A DNA stretch of 64,000 nucleotides from Thermococcus sibiricus MM 739 (GTDB lineage: Archaea > Methanobacteriota_B > Thermococci > Thermococcales > Thermococcaceae). This document shows positions 1-8,712 of this stretch, one piece after another (within the stretch, counting starts at the first letter, position 1; each line of letters opens with the position of its first letter). The stretch is from assembly GCF_000022545.1 (NCBI RefSeq), contig NC_012883.1, forward strand, positions 62,001 through 126,000, written 5' to 3'. Below the pieces are notes generated by a model. It had not been told where the DNA came from. It saw only the letters and a program-made list of their open reading frames with translations, and searched no databases. The position numbers and the translations under genes were made by a program.

Positions 1-357
1 CTCGCGGTGCATTGCGATCCAAGTTGCTTTAGCATTTGGGACAACAAAGTAGCCTTCCTTTTCAAGCTCAAATAGAGCGTCAAGGTTTATGGCCTCTATT
101 TCTGGCACTATCGCGTCGGGGTTTTCTCTCTCCACAATGCTCCAGAGGAAGTCTTTATCCTTCATATTACCCACATAGGCCTTATGGGCTACCTGCATGG
201 CCGGAGCATTTGGATATCGATCAACTGCGATAACTTCCACTCCCAATCTTTGGGCCTCTATGGCTATCTCTTTTCCAAGCTCCCCGCTTCCAAGGAGCAT
301 TATCTTGACAGCAGAATCCGTTAAGGGAGTTCCAATTTCATCTCTAATACCTATCAT
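1..357 (-). CDS. purT: Formate-dependent GAR transformylase PurT, N-terminal part (cut by window edge)
   Basis: This is the N-terminal 119 codons of the ATP-grasp enzyme that makes formyl-GAR from GAR, formate and ATP in purine synthesis. The 3' end lies outside the window. I read it by translating the minus strand. Near residue 20 there is an [15 protein letters not shown] stretch (nucleotide-binding glycine loop), followed by [17 protein letters not shown] and IVPEIEAI, all hallmarks of PurT rather than PurK. The start is ATG at 357, preceded by AGGTGAT. The gene diverges from purM across a short shared intergenic region, which fits co-regulation of the purine cluster. Identity is secure; only completeness is unknown. 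Confidence 0.9.
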   Translation of the reverse strand, partial: MIGIRDEIGTPLTDSAVKIMLLGSGELGKEIAIEAQRLGVEVIAVDRYPNAPAMQVAHKAYVGNMKDKDFLWSIVERENPDAIVPEIEAINLDALFELEKEGYFVVPNAKATWIAMHRE

Positions 358-398
358 GGGTATCACCTAAATTCATTGACGTTTGTATGTTAAAATTG

Positions 399-432
399 TG
401 GAAATATTTAAGAGTTTTTGAACATAAAAATG
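399..432 (+). promoter_or_regulatory. purM promoter with putative purine operator
   Basis: A TATA-like AAATATTTAA (about 401-410) is followed at 415-432 by TTTTTGAACATAAAAATG. The same 18 bases occur exactly at 62676-62693 upstream of the NCS2 nucleobase permease. The 11-base core ACATAAAAATG recurs in the purC promoter. The site lies where transcription would start, about 25 bases after the TATA box, so a bound protein could block initiation. The operator role is inference from shared sequence and shared pathway. Confidence 0.5.
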
Positions 433-477
433 ATAAAATTTTTAAAGCCTTTTCTCAAACACCTTTCGGTGATGTTC

Positions 478-1482
478 ATGCTGACATATGCTCAGGCTGG
501 TGTCGATGATGAAAAAACTCAAAAAGCTTTGAAAAGTATTATTTCTCTTGCAAAGGCTACCTTTGAGTTTAGAAGAGGAAAAATTGGCGAACCAAAAGAA
601 GATATTGGTCATTACGCTGCGCTTATGGACTTTGGAAGCTTTTATCTTGCAATGACGACGGATGGGGTTGGAACCAAAACCTTGGTTGCAGAGGCAGTTG
701 GAAAATACGACAACATTGGGGTAGATATGATAGCAATGAATGTAAACGATTTGATATGCTTGGGAGCTGAACCCGTAGCTCTGGTAGATTATCTTGCTGT
801 TAGAGAGCCAGATGAAGAGGTTTTTCAGGAAATAGCAAAGGGTATCTATGAGGGTGCAAAACAGTCGGGGATAGCCATAGTTGGTGGTGAAACCGCGGTC
901 TTACCAGAGCTCGTGAACGGCTTTGACCTTGCCGGAACGGCCATTGGGGTTGTTGAGAAAGATAAAGTGGTGACTGGAAAGGATATAAATCCGGGGGATG
1001 CAGTAATAGGGATATCAAGCTCGGGGATTCACTCCAACGGTTTAACCCTTGCAAGAAAGCTTTTAATTCCCAAATATGGACTTGAATACGAGTTTGAAGG
1101 CAAAAAGCTCTGGGAGCACTTGCTTGAGCCAACAAGGATTTATGTGAAGGCAGTCCTTGAGCTGCTCAAAAGGGTGGAGGTTCATGGTTTGGCACACATC
1201 ACCGGAGGGGGCCTGCTTAATCTAAAGCGGCTCACTAGCTATGGATTTTCCCTAGAAATGCCTCCAATAAGCGGGATTTTTAAGCTAATCCATGAGAACG
1301 GCGTGCCTTTAGATGAGATGTTTAAAGTATTCAATATGGGGGTTGGTTTTGTAGTCGTTGTGGATGAAAAAGACAAAGAAGATGCGCTTGAAACACTGAA
1401 CAAGCATTATCCAAGTTTTGAGATTGGAAAGGTTACAGAGGATAAGGGGATAATAGTTGATAATTATAGGGTAAGGCTTTAG
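478..1482 (+). CDS. purM: Phosphoribosylformylglycinamidine cyclo-ligase (AIR synthetase)
   Basis: PurM closes the imidazole ring, turning FGAM into AIR with ATP. The 334-residue protein starts [10 protein letters not shown] and shows the family signature TTDGVGTK near residue 60, [19 protein letters not shown] and [11 protein letters not shown] chose ATG 478 because GGTGAT at 468-473 precedes it. The frame is open further upstream to 418, but that part carries no family sequence and covers the promoter and operator. It diverges from purT and converges on purC, with T-rich sequence between the two stops. Confidence 0.95.
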   Translation: MLTYAQAGVDDEKTQKALKSIISLAKATFEFRRGKIGEPKEDIGHYAALMDFGSFYLAMTTDGVGTKTLVAEAVGKYDNIGVDMIAMNVNDLICLGAEPVALVDYLAVREPDEEVFQEIAKGIYEGAKQSGIAIVGGETAVLPELVNGFDLAGTAIGVVEKDKVVTGKDINPGDAVIGISSSGIHSNGLTLARKLLIPKYGLEYEFEGKKLWEHLLEPTRIYVKAVLELLKRVEVHGLAHITGGGLLNLKRLTSYGFSLEMPPISGIFKLIHENGVPLDEMFKVFNMGVGFVVVVDEKDKEDALETLNKHYPSFEIGKVTEDKGIIVDNYRVRL

Positions 1483-1540
1483 TTCTTTTCTATAACTTCA
1501 TTTGGAACTAAAATATAAAAAACAGATTAAGAAAGGGGGT

Positions 1541-2230
1541 TTATGCGGTGAGACGCTTATAGAGCTCTTCATAAGCATTTATAAGCTCTCCTTTGTCAAA
1601 GCGGAAAACGTCTTTATCGAGGCTCTCTTTTGTTTCGGCATCCCAGAAACGACAAGTATCTGGGCTTATCTCATCTCCAAGGATTATCTCGCCTCTCTCA
1701 TTTTTGCCGAATTCGAGTTTAAAGTCAACTAGAATTATCCCTCTTTGAGCGAAATACTCTTTTAAGATATTATTTACCTTTAAGGCTATATTTTCGATTT
1801 CTTTAAGTTCTCTCTCACTCACTCCAAGGACTTTTGCATGATAATGGTTTATCATGGGATCTCCAAGATCGTCATTTTTGTAATAGAGCTCTACTATTGG
1901 TTCTGAAAGTTCTGTACCCTCTTTTAAGGGCAATCTTTTTTTCAGACTTCCAGCAATCACGTTTCTAACAACGACTTCAACTGGATACATCTTGAGCTTC
2001 TCTACAATGAGCTTATTGTCACCAGCGACTCCTATAAAGTGGGTTTTGATACCCTTTTCTTCAAGTACTTTGAAGAGAATGGCACTTATTTGAGCGTTAA
2101 GCCATCCTTTACCTTTGAACTGTGCTTTTTTCTTCCCGTTAAAAGCTGTTGCATCATCTTTAAACTCTATTATGACTTTCCCGTCATCCAAGGGGATTAC
2201 CTTCTTAGCTTTGCCTTCATAAATTTCCAT
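1541..2230 (-). CDS. purC: SAICAR synthase
   Basis: PurC joins aspartate to CAIR using ATP, giving SAICAR in purine synthesis. The protein is about 229 residues, usual for the family, beginning MEIYEGKAKK with the nucleotide-binding EGKAKKV loop. It also has VEVVVRNVIAGS, LVDFKLEFG and DEISPDTCRFWD, the SAICAR synthetase signatures. The start at 2230 follows GGTGAT. A longer frame from 2242 would put the ribosome binding site inside the gene. It is transcribed toward purM and away from purF. Confidence 0.95.
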   Translation of the reverse strand: MEIYEGKAKKVIPLDDGKVIIEFKDDATAFNGKKKAQFKGKGWLNAQISAILFKVLEEKGIKTHFIGVAGDNKLIVEKLKMYPVEVVVRNVIAGSLKKRLPLKEGTELSEPIVELYYKNDDLGDPMINHYHAKVLGVSERELKEIENIALKVNNILKEYFAQRGIILVDFKLEFGKNERGEIILGDEISPDTCRFWDAETKESLDKDVFRFDKGELINAYEELYKRLTA

Positions 2231-2239
2231 AACTATCAC

Positions 2240-2270
2240 CATTTTTATGTAAAATTATATAATATTTAAG
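2240..2270 (-). promoter_or_regulatory. purC promoter with purine-motif core
   Basis: On the minus strand a TATA-like AATATTATATAATTTT (about 2252-2268) is followed at 2250-2240 by ACATAAAAATG, then the ribosome binding site and the ATG at 2230. The 11-base core matches the purM and NCS2-permease sites, and its position just after the TATA box copies the purM arrangement. The operator role is inferred. Confidence 0.45.
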
Positions 2271-2317
2271 CTTTGTTTTGACAATTTAATGTTAAATAAT
2301 AGGGCAAACTTTTTAAG

Positions 2318-2367
2318 TTAACAATGTTAAAATGCTCTCGATACTAGGATTTGATTAACATTTATAA
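2318..2367 (+). promoter_or_regulatory. purF promoter region with 13-bp palindrome
   Basis: TTAACAATGTTAA at 2318-2330 has two 6-base arms around one central base. It is followed by TTTATAA at 2361-2367, a good TATA box about 25-30 bases before the purF ATG at 2392. The palindrome sits upstream of the TATA box. A similar but reordered palindrome lies between moaA and its divergent neighbour. Binding protein unknown. Confidence 0.35.
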
Positions 2368-2391
2368 GTCAATACTTTGTGAGGGGAAGTT

Positions 2392-3723
2392 ATGAGGGAA
2401 AAATGCGGAATCTTTGCAGCCAAAACCGAAAATGCTTCCAAGAAGGCATACTATGCTCTTATTGCCCTTCAGCACCGCGGTCAGGAAAGTGCTGGAATAA
2501 GTGTATGGAGGCACAAAATACGGACTTTGGCTGGTAGGGGATTGGTCTCTGAAGTTTTTCGAGGCAACGAACTATCAAGACTTAAATCAAACATGGTTAT
2601 TGCCCACGTCCGTTACTCTACCTCAGGGTCCCTTAATGAAACTCAACCTCTCGAAACTTCTTGCCATGGGAAGAAAATAGCAGTAGCTCATAACGGGACA
2701 CTTACTAATTTTCTCCCCTTAAGGAGGAAGTATGAGAAAAAAGGTGTTAAATTTAGGCACTCAGTTGATTCAGAGCTTTTAGGGATTTCTTTTCTCTGGC
2801 ACCTCAGAGAGACGGGTGATGAGTTTGAAGCTATGAGAGAAGTTTTTAATGAGGTTAAAGGAGCTTATTCTGTTGCTTTTCTCTTTGATGGTAAAATTTT
2901 GGTCGCCCGAGATCCGGTTGGGTTTAGGCCCCTCAGCTATGGTATAGGGGATGGACATTATTTTGCATCGGAAGATTCCGCTTTAAGACTTTTTGTTGAA
3001 GATATCAGGGACGTTGCACCTGGAGAGGTGTTTTTAATCTCTGATGATGTTGAAAATAAGGTCCTAGTTAAGGAGAAACATCATCACTGTGTTTTTGAGT
3101 ACATATATTTTGCCCGCCCAGATAGTGTTCTTGATGAGGTAAGTGTATATTCGGCTCGTGTTAAAATGGGCCGTGAACTTGCACTTGAAAGCCCGGCAAA
3201 TGCAGAGGTCGTCATACCTGTACCTGATTCAGGGAGGGCCGCTGCACTAGGGTTTTCTCAGATAAGTGGAATACCCTACGCCGAGGGGTTAATAAAAAAC
3301 CGTTACATAGGTAGAACTTTCATAATGCCTGGTCAGTTTTATAGAGAACTTAAAGTAAAACTCAAGCTTTCCCCTGTCAGGGAGATTGTCAGTGGAAAAC
3401 GTGTAGTTCTCATTGATGATTCTATAGTTAGAGGGACCACAATGAGAAGAATTGTGGCGATGTTAAGGAAGGCTGGGGCAAAGGAAGTTCATGTGAGAAT
3501 AGCGTCTCCACCGATAAGACATCCTTGCTATATGGGAATAGATATCCCAACTAGGCATGAGTTGATAGCAGCGTTTGGGGGCGTTGATAGAGTTAAAAAA
3601 GCCATAAATGCTGATAGTCTGGCCTATCTTAGTGTGAATGGACTAAAAAAAGCTGTAGGAAAAGGAGAGCTATGTTTGGCCTGTCTTACAGGTAATTATC
3701 CAGAATGGGCTTTCCACTTTTAG
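2392..3723 (+). CDS. purF: Amidophosphoribosyltransferase
   Basis: PurF makes phosphoribosylamine from PRPP and glutamine, the first committed purine step. The 443-residue protein has an N-terminal Ntn glutaminase domain with Cys5 after MREK, implying removal of a short leader to expose the nucleophile. It shows [11 protein letters not shown] and the C-terminal PRPP loop [13 protein letters not shown] near residue 338. Cysteines in HHC, HPCYMG and LCLACLTG match the 4Fe-4S ligands of the Bacillus-type enzyme. GAGGGGAAG precedes the ATG. Its 3' end overlaps the convergent formate dehydrogenase gene by 38 bases. Confidence 0.95.
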   Translation: MREKCGIFAAKTENASKKAYYALIALQHRGQESAGISVWRHKIRTLAGRGLVSEVFRGNELSRLKSNMVIAHVRYSTSGSLNETQPLETSCHGKKIAVAHNGTLTNFLPLRRKYEKKGVKFRHSVDSELLGISFLWHLRETGDEFEAMREVFNEVKGAYSVAFLFDGKILVARDPVGFRPLSYGIGDGHYFASEDSALRLFVEDIRDVAPGEVFLISDDVENKVLVKEKHHHCVFEYIYFARPDSVLDEVSVYSARVKMGRELALESPANAEVVIPVPDSGRAAALGFSQISGIPYAEGLIKNRYIGRTFIMPGQFYRELKVKLKLSPVREIVSGKRVVLIDDSIVRGTTMRRIVAMLRKAGAKEVHVRIASPPIRHPCYMGIDIPTRHELIAAFGGVDRVKKAINADSLAYLSVNGLKKAVGKGELCLACLTGNYPEWAFHF

Positions 3724-5698
3724 GTTTTCTTATCTTTGCCGCTGAAAATTTAAATTCTGGTGTTCCAGCCTTGTTAAGGGCATTATTGGTAATCTTATTG
3801 GCTTTAAAATGGAATGGAACTGCTACTACTCCACGGGCTACTTTTCCAATTTTCGCCCTCATACGTATTTTCCCTCGTCTTGTTTCAATTTCTACGAGGT
3901 CATTGTCCTCTATCTCAAGATATTTTGCATCCTCTGCATTTATTAGTATTTTTGGTTCTCCCATGAGCTTAGTTAAAGAGGGACTCCTCAATGTCATTTC
4001 TCCCGTATTATAGTGACTTATGAGTCTTACCGTTGTTAGGGCGAATGGATATTCTCCATTGGTGCTTTCCCATGGAGGGATTTGTTCCACAGCTATAAAT
4101 CGTGCTTTTCCATTTGGGGTTGCGAATTCCCATGTGTGAAGTCTCTTTCTTGGAAGGAAGATTCCATTCTCACTTTTGAGGTCTTCTATATCTTTTTCTT
4201 CTAACTCTGGAAAAAGAGAGAAGTATTCTTTTGTTATTTCTTCTACACTTGAATAATTAAATCCCGGCAAACCAAGGCCTTTCCCTAACATGGTTAGTAT
4301 TTTCCAATCTGGCTTAGAGTCATTTAAGGGTTCAAGGACTTTCTCGCTCCACTGAATTCTACGTTCGCTGTTCATGTAAGACCCGTCTTTTTCACAAAAA
4401 GCTGAAGCGGGGAGAATATAGTGAGCATAACGTGCTGTTTTTGTTATAAATAGGTCTTGGACTATTAGTAGGTCTAGCTTTCTAAGGGCCTTTCTAACGC
4501 GGCCAAAATTGGCTTCACTAACAGCTGGATTTTCTCCTATAATGTAAAGTGCCTTTATGTCGTCTCTTTCTATTGCATCCCAAACTTCGGTTAAATATAA
4601 TCCCCTCTCGATTGGAATGTTTTCAACTCCCCATAGAGAAGCAACTCTTTTCCTGAACTTTTCATCTTCCAAAGGGATATATCCAGGTAAAAACTCGCTC
4701 AGAGCGCCCATATATGCAGCTCCTTGAACATTGTTTTGACCGCGCATTGGATAGAGACCGCCTCTGTTGCCAATATAACCAAGAAGAAGTGCAATATTTA
4801 TTATAGCAAGAACATTCTCAACTCCAGAAACGTGTTGAGTCACTCCCATACCCCACATAATGGCTCCACTTCCAGCTAAGGCAAACTCTCTTGCAGCCTT
4901 TTGAATTAGTGTGGCCGGAACCCCAGTAACTTTCTCTGCATATTCGGGGGTATACTTCATAACGGCCATTCGAACCTCTGAAAATCCGGTTGTTCTGTTT
5001 TTGATGAATTCCTCATTGTAAAGTTCTTCCCTAATTATAACGTTCATTATGGCATTGGCAAGCACTATGTCAGTGCCCGGCTTTATAACAAACTTGTAAT
5101 CGGCAAGATTCATCGTGATAGTTTCCCTAATATCAACGACTATTATCTTGGCCCCTCTCTTTTTGGCCTTCTTTATGTAGTGTATTATTACAGGATGGGT
5201 TTCAGCAGGATTATAACCCCAGATGAGTATGGCTCCAAAGTTCTCTATATCTTCGTAGGGGTTTGTTTGAGTTCCTGTTCCTATTGTAGTTTTGAGCGCA
5301 TGGACACTGGCTTCATGACAAATCCTTGCACAGTTATCAATATTATTTGTCCCAAAAAGTCTGGCTATTTTTTGAAGGAGGTAATTCTCTTCGTTGCTAA
5401 TCTTTGAGGAGGATATAAAAGCAACCGCATCCGGGCCATAAACTTCCCTTATTTCAAGAAGTTTGTGAGATATTTCTTCAATAGCTTGGCCCCAAGTTAT
5501 GGGTTTTAAAGCATTTCTATTGCGTTTTAATGGCCTTTTGACCCTATTTTTTGATAAGGCAAACTCCATTGCATAGAGGCCTTTTGGACAGAGTCTTCCT
5601 CTGTTTGGTTCACCCCTGTAAGGTTTAACAATTAGTGTTTGAGGATCAACAAGAAGTTTGCACCCAAACCCACAATATGGACACACAACCGTTTTCAC
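3686..5698 (-). CDS. fdhA: Formate dehydrogenase catalytic (alpha) subunit, cysteine type
   Basis: This is a tungsten/molybdenum bis-pterin oxidoreductase of about 670 residues that oxidises formate to CO2. The N-terminus has the CPYCGFGC...LCPKG 4Fe-4S motif (Cys6, 9, 13, 37). ARICHEAS at about residue 125-132 supplies the metal-ligand cysteine where other FdhA proteins carry selenocysteine. A molydopterin-dinucleotide-binding domain closes the protein. I chose GTG 5698 because AGGTGG precedes it and the protein then starts [10 protein letters not shown]; the longer frame to 5779 adds only a hydrophobic stretch with no motif. No electron-transfer subunit, hydrogenase or formate transporter lies beside it, so the partner must be encoded elsewhere. 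Confidence 0.88.
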   Translation of the reverse strand: MKTVVCPYCGFGCKLLVDPQTLIVKPYRGEPNRGRLCPKGLYAMEFALSKNRVKRPLKRNRNALKPITWGQAIEEISHKLLEIREVYGPDAVAFISSSKISNEENYLLQKIARLFGTNNIDNCARICHEASVHALKTTIGTGTQTNPYEDIENFGAILIWGYNPAETHPVIIHYIKKAKKRGAKIIVVDIRETITMNLADYKFVIKPGTDIVLANAIMNVIIREELYNEEFIKNRTTGFSEVRMAVMKYTPEYAEKVTGVPATLIQKAAREFALAGSGAIMWGMGVTQHVSGVENVLAIINIALLLGYIGNRGGLYPMRGQNNVQGAAYMGALSEFLPGYIPLEDEKFRKRVASLWGVENIPIERGLYLTEVWDAIERDDIKALYIIGENPAVSEANFGRVRKALRKLDLLIVQDLFITKTARYAHYILPASAFCEKDGSYMNSERRIQWSEKVLEPLNDSKPDWKILTMLGKGLGLPGFNYSSVEEITKEYFSLFPELEEKDIEDLKSENGIFLPRKRLHTWEFATPNGKARFIAVEQIPPWESTNGEYPFALTTVRLISHYNTGEMTLRSPSLTKLMGEPKILINAEDAKYLEIEDNDLVEIETRRGKIRMRAKIGKVARGVVAVPFHFKANKITNNALNKAGTPEFKFSAAKIRKPKSGKPILDNYL

Positions 5699-5827
5699 AC
5701 TACCACCTATTAACATATAAATGGCAAAAATAAAAATCTTTCTATTAATAATTAACAAAAAAATGATGAAGAATAACACCCAAACTTAATGATCTTTCAC
5801 TAAGGGAGGAAATCGTAGTAGATAAGA

Positions 5828-5836
5828 TTTATAAAT
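5828..5836 (+). promoter_or_regulatory. TATA box of tRNA-Gln
   Basis: TTTATAAAT lies about 30 bases upstream of the tRNA 5' end at 5863, the usual archaeal spacing to a start site just ahead of the mature RNA. Confidence 0.7.
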
Positions 5837-5862
5837 ACTCCACTTAACTTAACATCGAACAC

Positions 5863-5938
5863 AGCCCCGTGGTGTAGCGGCCAAGCATGCGGGACTCTGG
5901 ATCCCGCGACCGGGGTTCGAATCCCCGCGGGGCTACCA
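5863..5938 (+). tRNA. tRNA-Gln (CTG), CCA encoded
   Basis: A full cloverleaf can be drawn. The acceptor pairs AGCCCCG with CGGGGCT, the anticodon stem pairs CGGGA with TCCCG around the loop CTCTGGA (anticodon CTG), and the T arm contains GGTTCGAATCC. Discriminator A and an encoded CCA end the gene at 5938. No intron is seen. Confidence 0.95.
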
Positions 5939-5958
5939 TCAAAACAGGCTCCAGACCA

Positions 5959-5973
5959 GTTTTTTTCTCTTTT
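5959..5973 (+). terminator. T-rich terminator after tRNA-Gln
   Basis: A run of seven T followed by CTCTTTT starts about 21 bases past the tRNA 3' end. Such oligo-T tracts terminate archaeal RNA polymerase. No strong hairpin precedes it. Confidence 0.5.
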
Positions 5974-6022
5974 AAAAACCTTTAAATCTAATTAAACCCT
6001 TTTCTATATAAGAGGTGGAAAA

Positions 6023-6793
6023 ATGTATGTTGAGGAGGAACTTTTAGGAGGGATAAAAGAGCTTTTGGAAAATGAAAACCTTTACTCTCTCTACGAAAGA
6101 GCTTACAAAAAGTACAAGCACTACTTTGATACAACAAATTACATAGTGCTTAACATTTATCAGTTTAATGACCACGGTGCCATACACGTTCTTCTGACAA
6201 CGAGACGAGCCCTTGAAGTCTTGAAAATCCTTAAAAAGTTCGGAATTGAGACAACAGCAGAGAAACTTGACAAATCCATCGAGTGGAGCAAGTTTATAGT
6301 GGCTTTTGGAGCACTGTTTCACGATATCGGGAACATGATTCACAGGGATAATCACTACCAGTTCAGTGTTCTTCTCGCTGAGCCTATAATATATGAACTT
6401 GTAAAAGAATTCGAGAAAGAAGACTGGCTTCTTTTAAAGGCCTTAACTCTAAATGCCATTTACACCCACGATGAAGCTGTTCCATGTACTACAATTGAGG
6501 GTAGCTGCGTGAAGATAGCAGATGGCTGTGATATGGAAGAGGGGAGGAGCAGACTGGCATACAAGAAGGACAAAGTTGATATTCATGCAGTTTCGGCCTT
6601 GGCTATAGATAAAGTGGAGATAAAAGAGGGAGATCAGGAGGCCCCTATTCTCGTGGAAGCTTGGATGAAGCATTTAGCTGGGGTATTCCAGGTGGATGAG
6701 ATCCTTACAAAGAAAGTCAAAAGCTCTCTTTTGAGCGGGAAAGTTAGGATTAGGATACACGCTGGTGACGAAATCTTAGAAAAGGTGGTATAA
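6023..6793 (+). CDS. HD-domain phosphohydrolase
   Basis: This 256-residue protein is a metal-dependent HD-superfamily phosphohydrolase of unknown substrate. The metal-binding pattern is visible: His55 in GAIHV, His100-Asp101 in LFHDIGN, His149 in IYTHDE and Asp167/170 in KIADGCDM. No signal peptide or membrane segment is seen. AGGTGG precedes the ATG and a TATA-like CTATATAAG lies just upstream. The stop overlaps the ATG of the next gene, so the two are translationally coupled. The family includes nucleotidases and (p)ppGpp or cyclic-dinucleotide hydrolases; I cannot choose among them. Confidence 0.8.
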   Translation: MYVEEELLGGIKELLENENLYSLYERAYKKYKHYFDTTNYIVLNIYQFNDHGAIHVLLTTRRALEVLKILKKFGIETTAEKLDKSIEWSKFIVAFGALFHDIGNMIHRDNHYQFSVLLAEPIIYELVKEFEKEDWLLLKALTLNAIYTHDEAVPCTTIEGSCVKIADGCDMEEGRSRLAYKKDKVDIHAVSALAIDKVEIKEGDQEAPILVEAWMKHLAGVFQVDEILTKKVKSSLLSGKVRIRIHAGDEILEKVV

Positions 6794-7461
6794 TGTCTTC
6801 TCTCCTCTTGGCTTATGAAGATTTGAAATATCTCTTGAATAGGGGATATCGGAAAAAGTATGCTCTTGAATTCGTGGCTAACCACTATCTTCTCACTTCC
6901 AAAGAGAGGTATTTTTTAATGAGATGTGTTTTCTCAGACAGGGAAATTGAAGAAAGGAAAAGGAAACTGGTAAAAGAAGACGGCCTCAGGGGGGAAATTA
7001 TCGGTATTGACGGATTTAATGTCCTGATAACTCTTGAATCTCTACTGGAAGGAAAAGCAATTCTATGTGAAGATGGCTTTTTAAGAGATTTAAAACATCA
7101 AAGAGGTTACAGACTACATGAAAATACTTCAAAAATTCTCGAGTTACTGGTAGGGTTTTTGAGTAATATCGGGGTTAAAGAAGTATGGTTTTTATACGAT
7201 TCTCCTGTGAGCAGAAGTGGAGAGATAGCTAACCTAACTGAAGAAATTATGGTGAATTTCAAGGTTCCTGGAAAAGTTGAGCTATCTAAGGCTCCAGATC
7301 ATGATTTAAAGAGGTTTGAAGTAGTTGCAAGTTCGGACATTGCGGTGATCCAAAAAGTGCCCTTGGTTGTTGATATACCAAAGATGATCGCAGAAGATAA
7401 AGGGCTGAGGTGGATCTCCTTCTTTGAAATTTTGGAGAATCCGCATCTATTAAAATCTTAG
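6793..7461 (+). CDS. DUF434-family protein with NYN/PIN-like C-terminal half
   Basis: The 222 residues match the DUF434 family as I remember it: a helical N-terminal part of about 60 residues and a C-terminal alpha/beta part. The C-terminal half has GIDGFNVLIT near residue 75, FLYDSP, APDHDLKRFE and VASSDIAVI. This is a spacing of acidic residues reminiscent of NYN/PIN ribonucleases; that resemblance is my inference. The ATG lies inside the stop of the HD-domain gene (TAATG), so the products are probably made together, which hints at a shared RNA or nucleotide substrate. No published function is known to me. Confidence 0.7.
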   Translation: MSSLLLAYEDLKYLLNRGYRKKYALEFVANHYLLTSKERYFLMRCVFSDREIEERKRKLVKEDGLRGEIIGIDGFNVLITLESLLEGKAILCEDGFLRDLKHQRGYRLHENTSKILELLVGFLSNIGVKEVWFLYDSPVSRSGEIANLTEEIMVNFKVPGKVELSKAPDHDLKRFEVVASSDIAVIQKVPLVVDIPKMIAEDKGLRWISFFEILENPHLLKS

Positions 7462-7549
7462 CCATTAGATTCTTTTTTGATCTTGGGAATTTATTTGAAA
7501 ATTAGAAAACTATTTATATTTACGTGTCTTAATAATTTATTATATTGTT

Positions 7550-7571
7550 GTCCGCTTTGTTTTTTGCGGAC
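7550..7571 (+). promoter_or_regulatory. Inverted repeat in leader of lipoprotein gene
   Basis: GTCCGC (7550-7555) and GCGGAC (7566-7571) form a perfect 6-bp inverted repeat around a T-rich 10-base loop. It lies between a TATA-like TATTTATATTT (7511-7521) and the start codon at 7588. It could be an operator at the start site or a leader hairpin ending close to the ribosome binding site CAGGGGGCG. Confidence 0.4.
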
Positions 7572-7587
7572 TTCTCAGGGGGCGATA

Positions 7588-8676
7588 ATGATGAAGAAAA
7601 TTGACTATACTCTGGCCCTGCTTTTAGTAGGGCTCGTAATAATTAGTGGCTGTATAGGTGGGGAAAAGATTACTGAGAGCATTAAGGAAGAAGCAAGCAG
7701 TGCCATGGAGAGTCAGACTGAAAGTCAAAGCGAGTCTTTCACAGAAACTGAAGAGTACACTACAACGGAGTCACTATCGGAGACTTCCACTGAAGCTCAA
7801 CCTCCTGCAATTTGGGAAACTCCTTGGGATGCTTATCACCCAGTAATGATAGATGGAGAGCAATACTTGATAAGTTATGTCAAGTACTATCTTCGGGTTA
7901 GAACGGAGGAAGGAGGGGAAATTTACGAATATGAAGTGGAAAAGAAACGTGGAGAGGTGAAAATACACGTATATGGAAATCAGATTAATATGGAAACAGG
8001 AGAACAGCAGAAGGTTGATTTAGGTGAATTTGAAGTCTATGAATACTATGGAAAGATAACCCCCATTAAAGGGAAGGAGATGGAAAATCCGCTAGAATTT
8101 AAAGTTTGGGTAAAGGAGAGAACTGAAGATAGTGATACATTCTTCCTTCTACCTTCTCTTGACTTTATAACAATATACGGAACAGTATATGCGGGAGGCG
8201 GGGGTGCTGTTGGTGTATCCATAACATATGGAGATCAAAAATTCCTTTTCTACAACCCTGCAGCAGTCGGAGATATGAGCTCAATGCCATATCAGGAGGG
8301 GAGTATTGATATAATCTCCGATATCCCGGACGTCGAGAATATCTACACAAGCTGGTATGGTTTTTACACCTTTGGAATATGGGAAGCAATTTCTGGGGAA
8401 GACCTTTACAAAGCTAAGAAAGACTCGTGGGGAGTTATGGGATACATGTTTAACTATGAAATAAACCCTGACGGAAGTATTACTTTAGGAGGAAAATCGT
8501 TCAAAGTTTCCAATGTTAAATGGACATACACCTTTGGAAATGCCCAAGGACAAGGTGAAGCCACATTAACAGCGACACTTCCGATTCCTATAGAGAGCAA
8601 AGGAGTTTTCATTAGCGAAGGCCTGAATATCTTTGTACATATAAAAATAGAGGACATAGACTTTCAAAGAATTTAG
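7588..8676 (+). CDS. Secreted lipoprotein of unknown function
   Basis: The protein is exported and lipid-anchored. MMKKIDY is followed by a hydrophobic segment and a lipobox ending ISGC at about residue 20. Next comes a low-complexity Ser/Thr/Glu linker of about 50 residues, typical of Thermococcales surface lipoproteins, and a beta-rich domain of about 290 residues with many aromatic residues and a GGGGAVG turn. I do not recognise the domain. The start is set by ATG ATG behind GGGGGCGAT; the longer frame to 7477 would cover the promoter. It stands alone, with its own TATA box and a leader inverted repeat. Confidence 0.75.
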   Translation: MMKKIDYTLALLLVGLVIISGCIGGEKITESIKEEASSAMESQTESQSESFTETEEYTTTESLSETSTEAQPPAIWETPWDAYHPVMIDGEQYLISYVKYYLRVRTEEGGEIYEYEVEKKRGEVKIHVYGNQINMETGEQQKVDLGEFEVYEYYGKITPIKGKEMENPLEFKVWVKERTEDSDTFFLLPSLDFITIYGTVYAGGGGAVGVSITYGDQKFLFYNPAAVGDMSSMPYQEGSIDIISDIPDVENIYTSWYGFYTFGIWEAISGEDLYKAKKDSWGVMGYMFNYEINPDGSITLGGKSFKVSNVKWTYTFGNAQGQGEATLTATLPIPIESKGVFISEGLNIFVHIKIEDIDFQRI

Positions 8677-8712
8677 GAAAAAATTTATATCTCCCCTTTC
8701 TAATTTCCCAAC

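Noticed and set aside
418-477. Upstream extension of purM from TTG 418
   Set aside because: No ribosome binding site, no family sequence, and it covers the TATA-adjacent operator; ATG 478 fits the family N-terminus.
5763-5815. Possible C/D-box RNA starting ATGATGA upstream of tRNA-Gln
   Set aside because: A C-box-like ATGATGA is present but no D or D' CTGA follows at guide distance.
6044-6355. 103-codon minus-strand frame opposite the HD-domain gene
   Set aside because: Cys/Phe-rich antisense shadow of a coding gene with full HD motifs.
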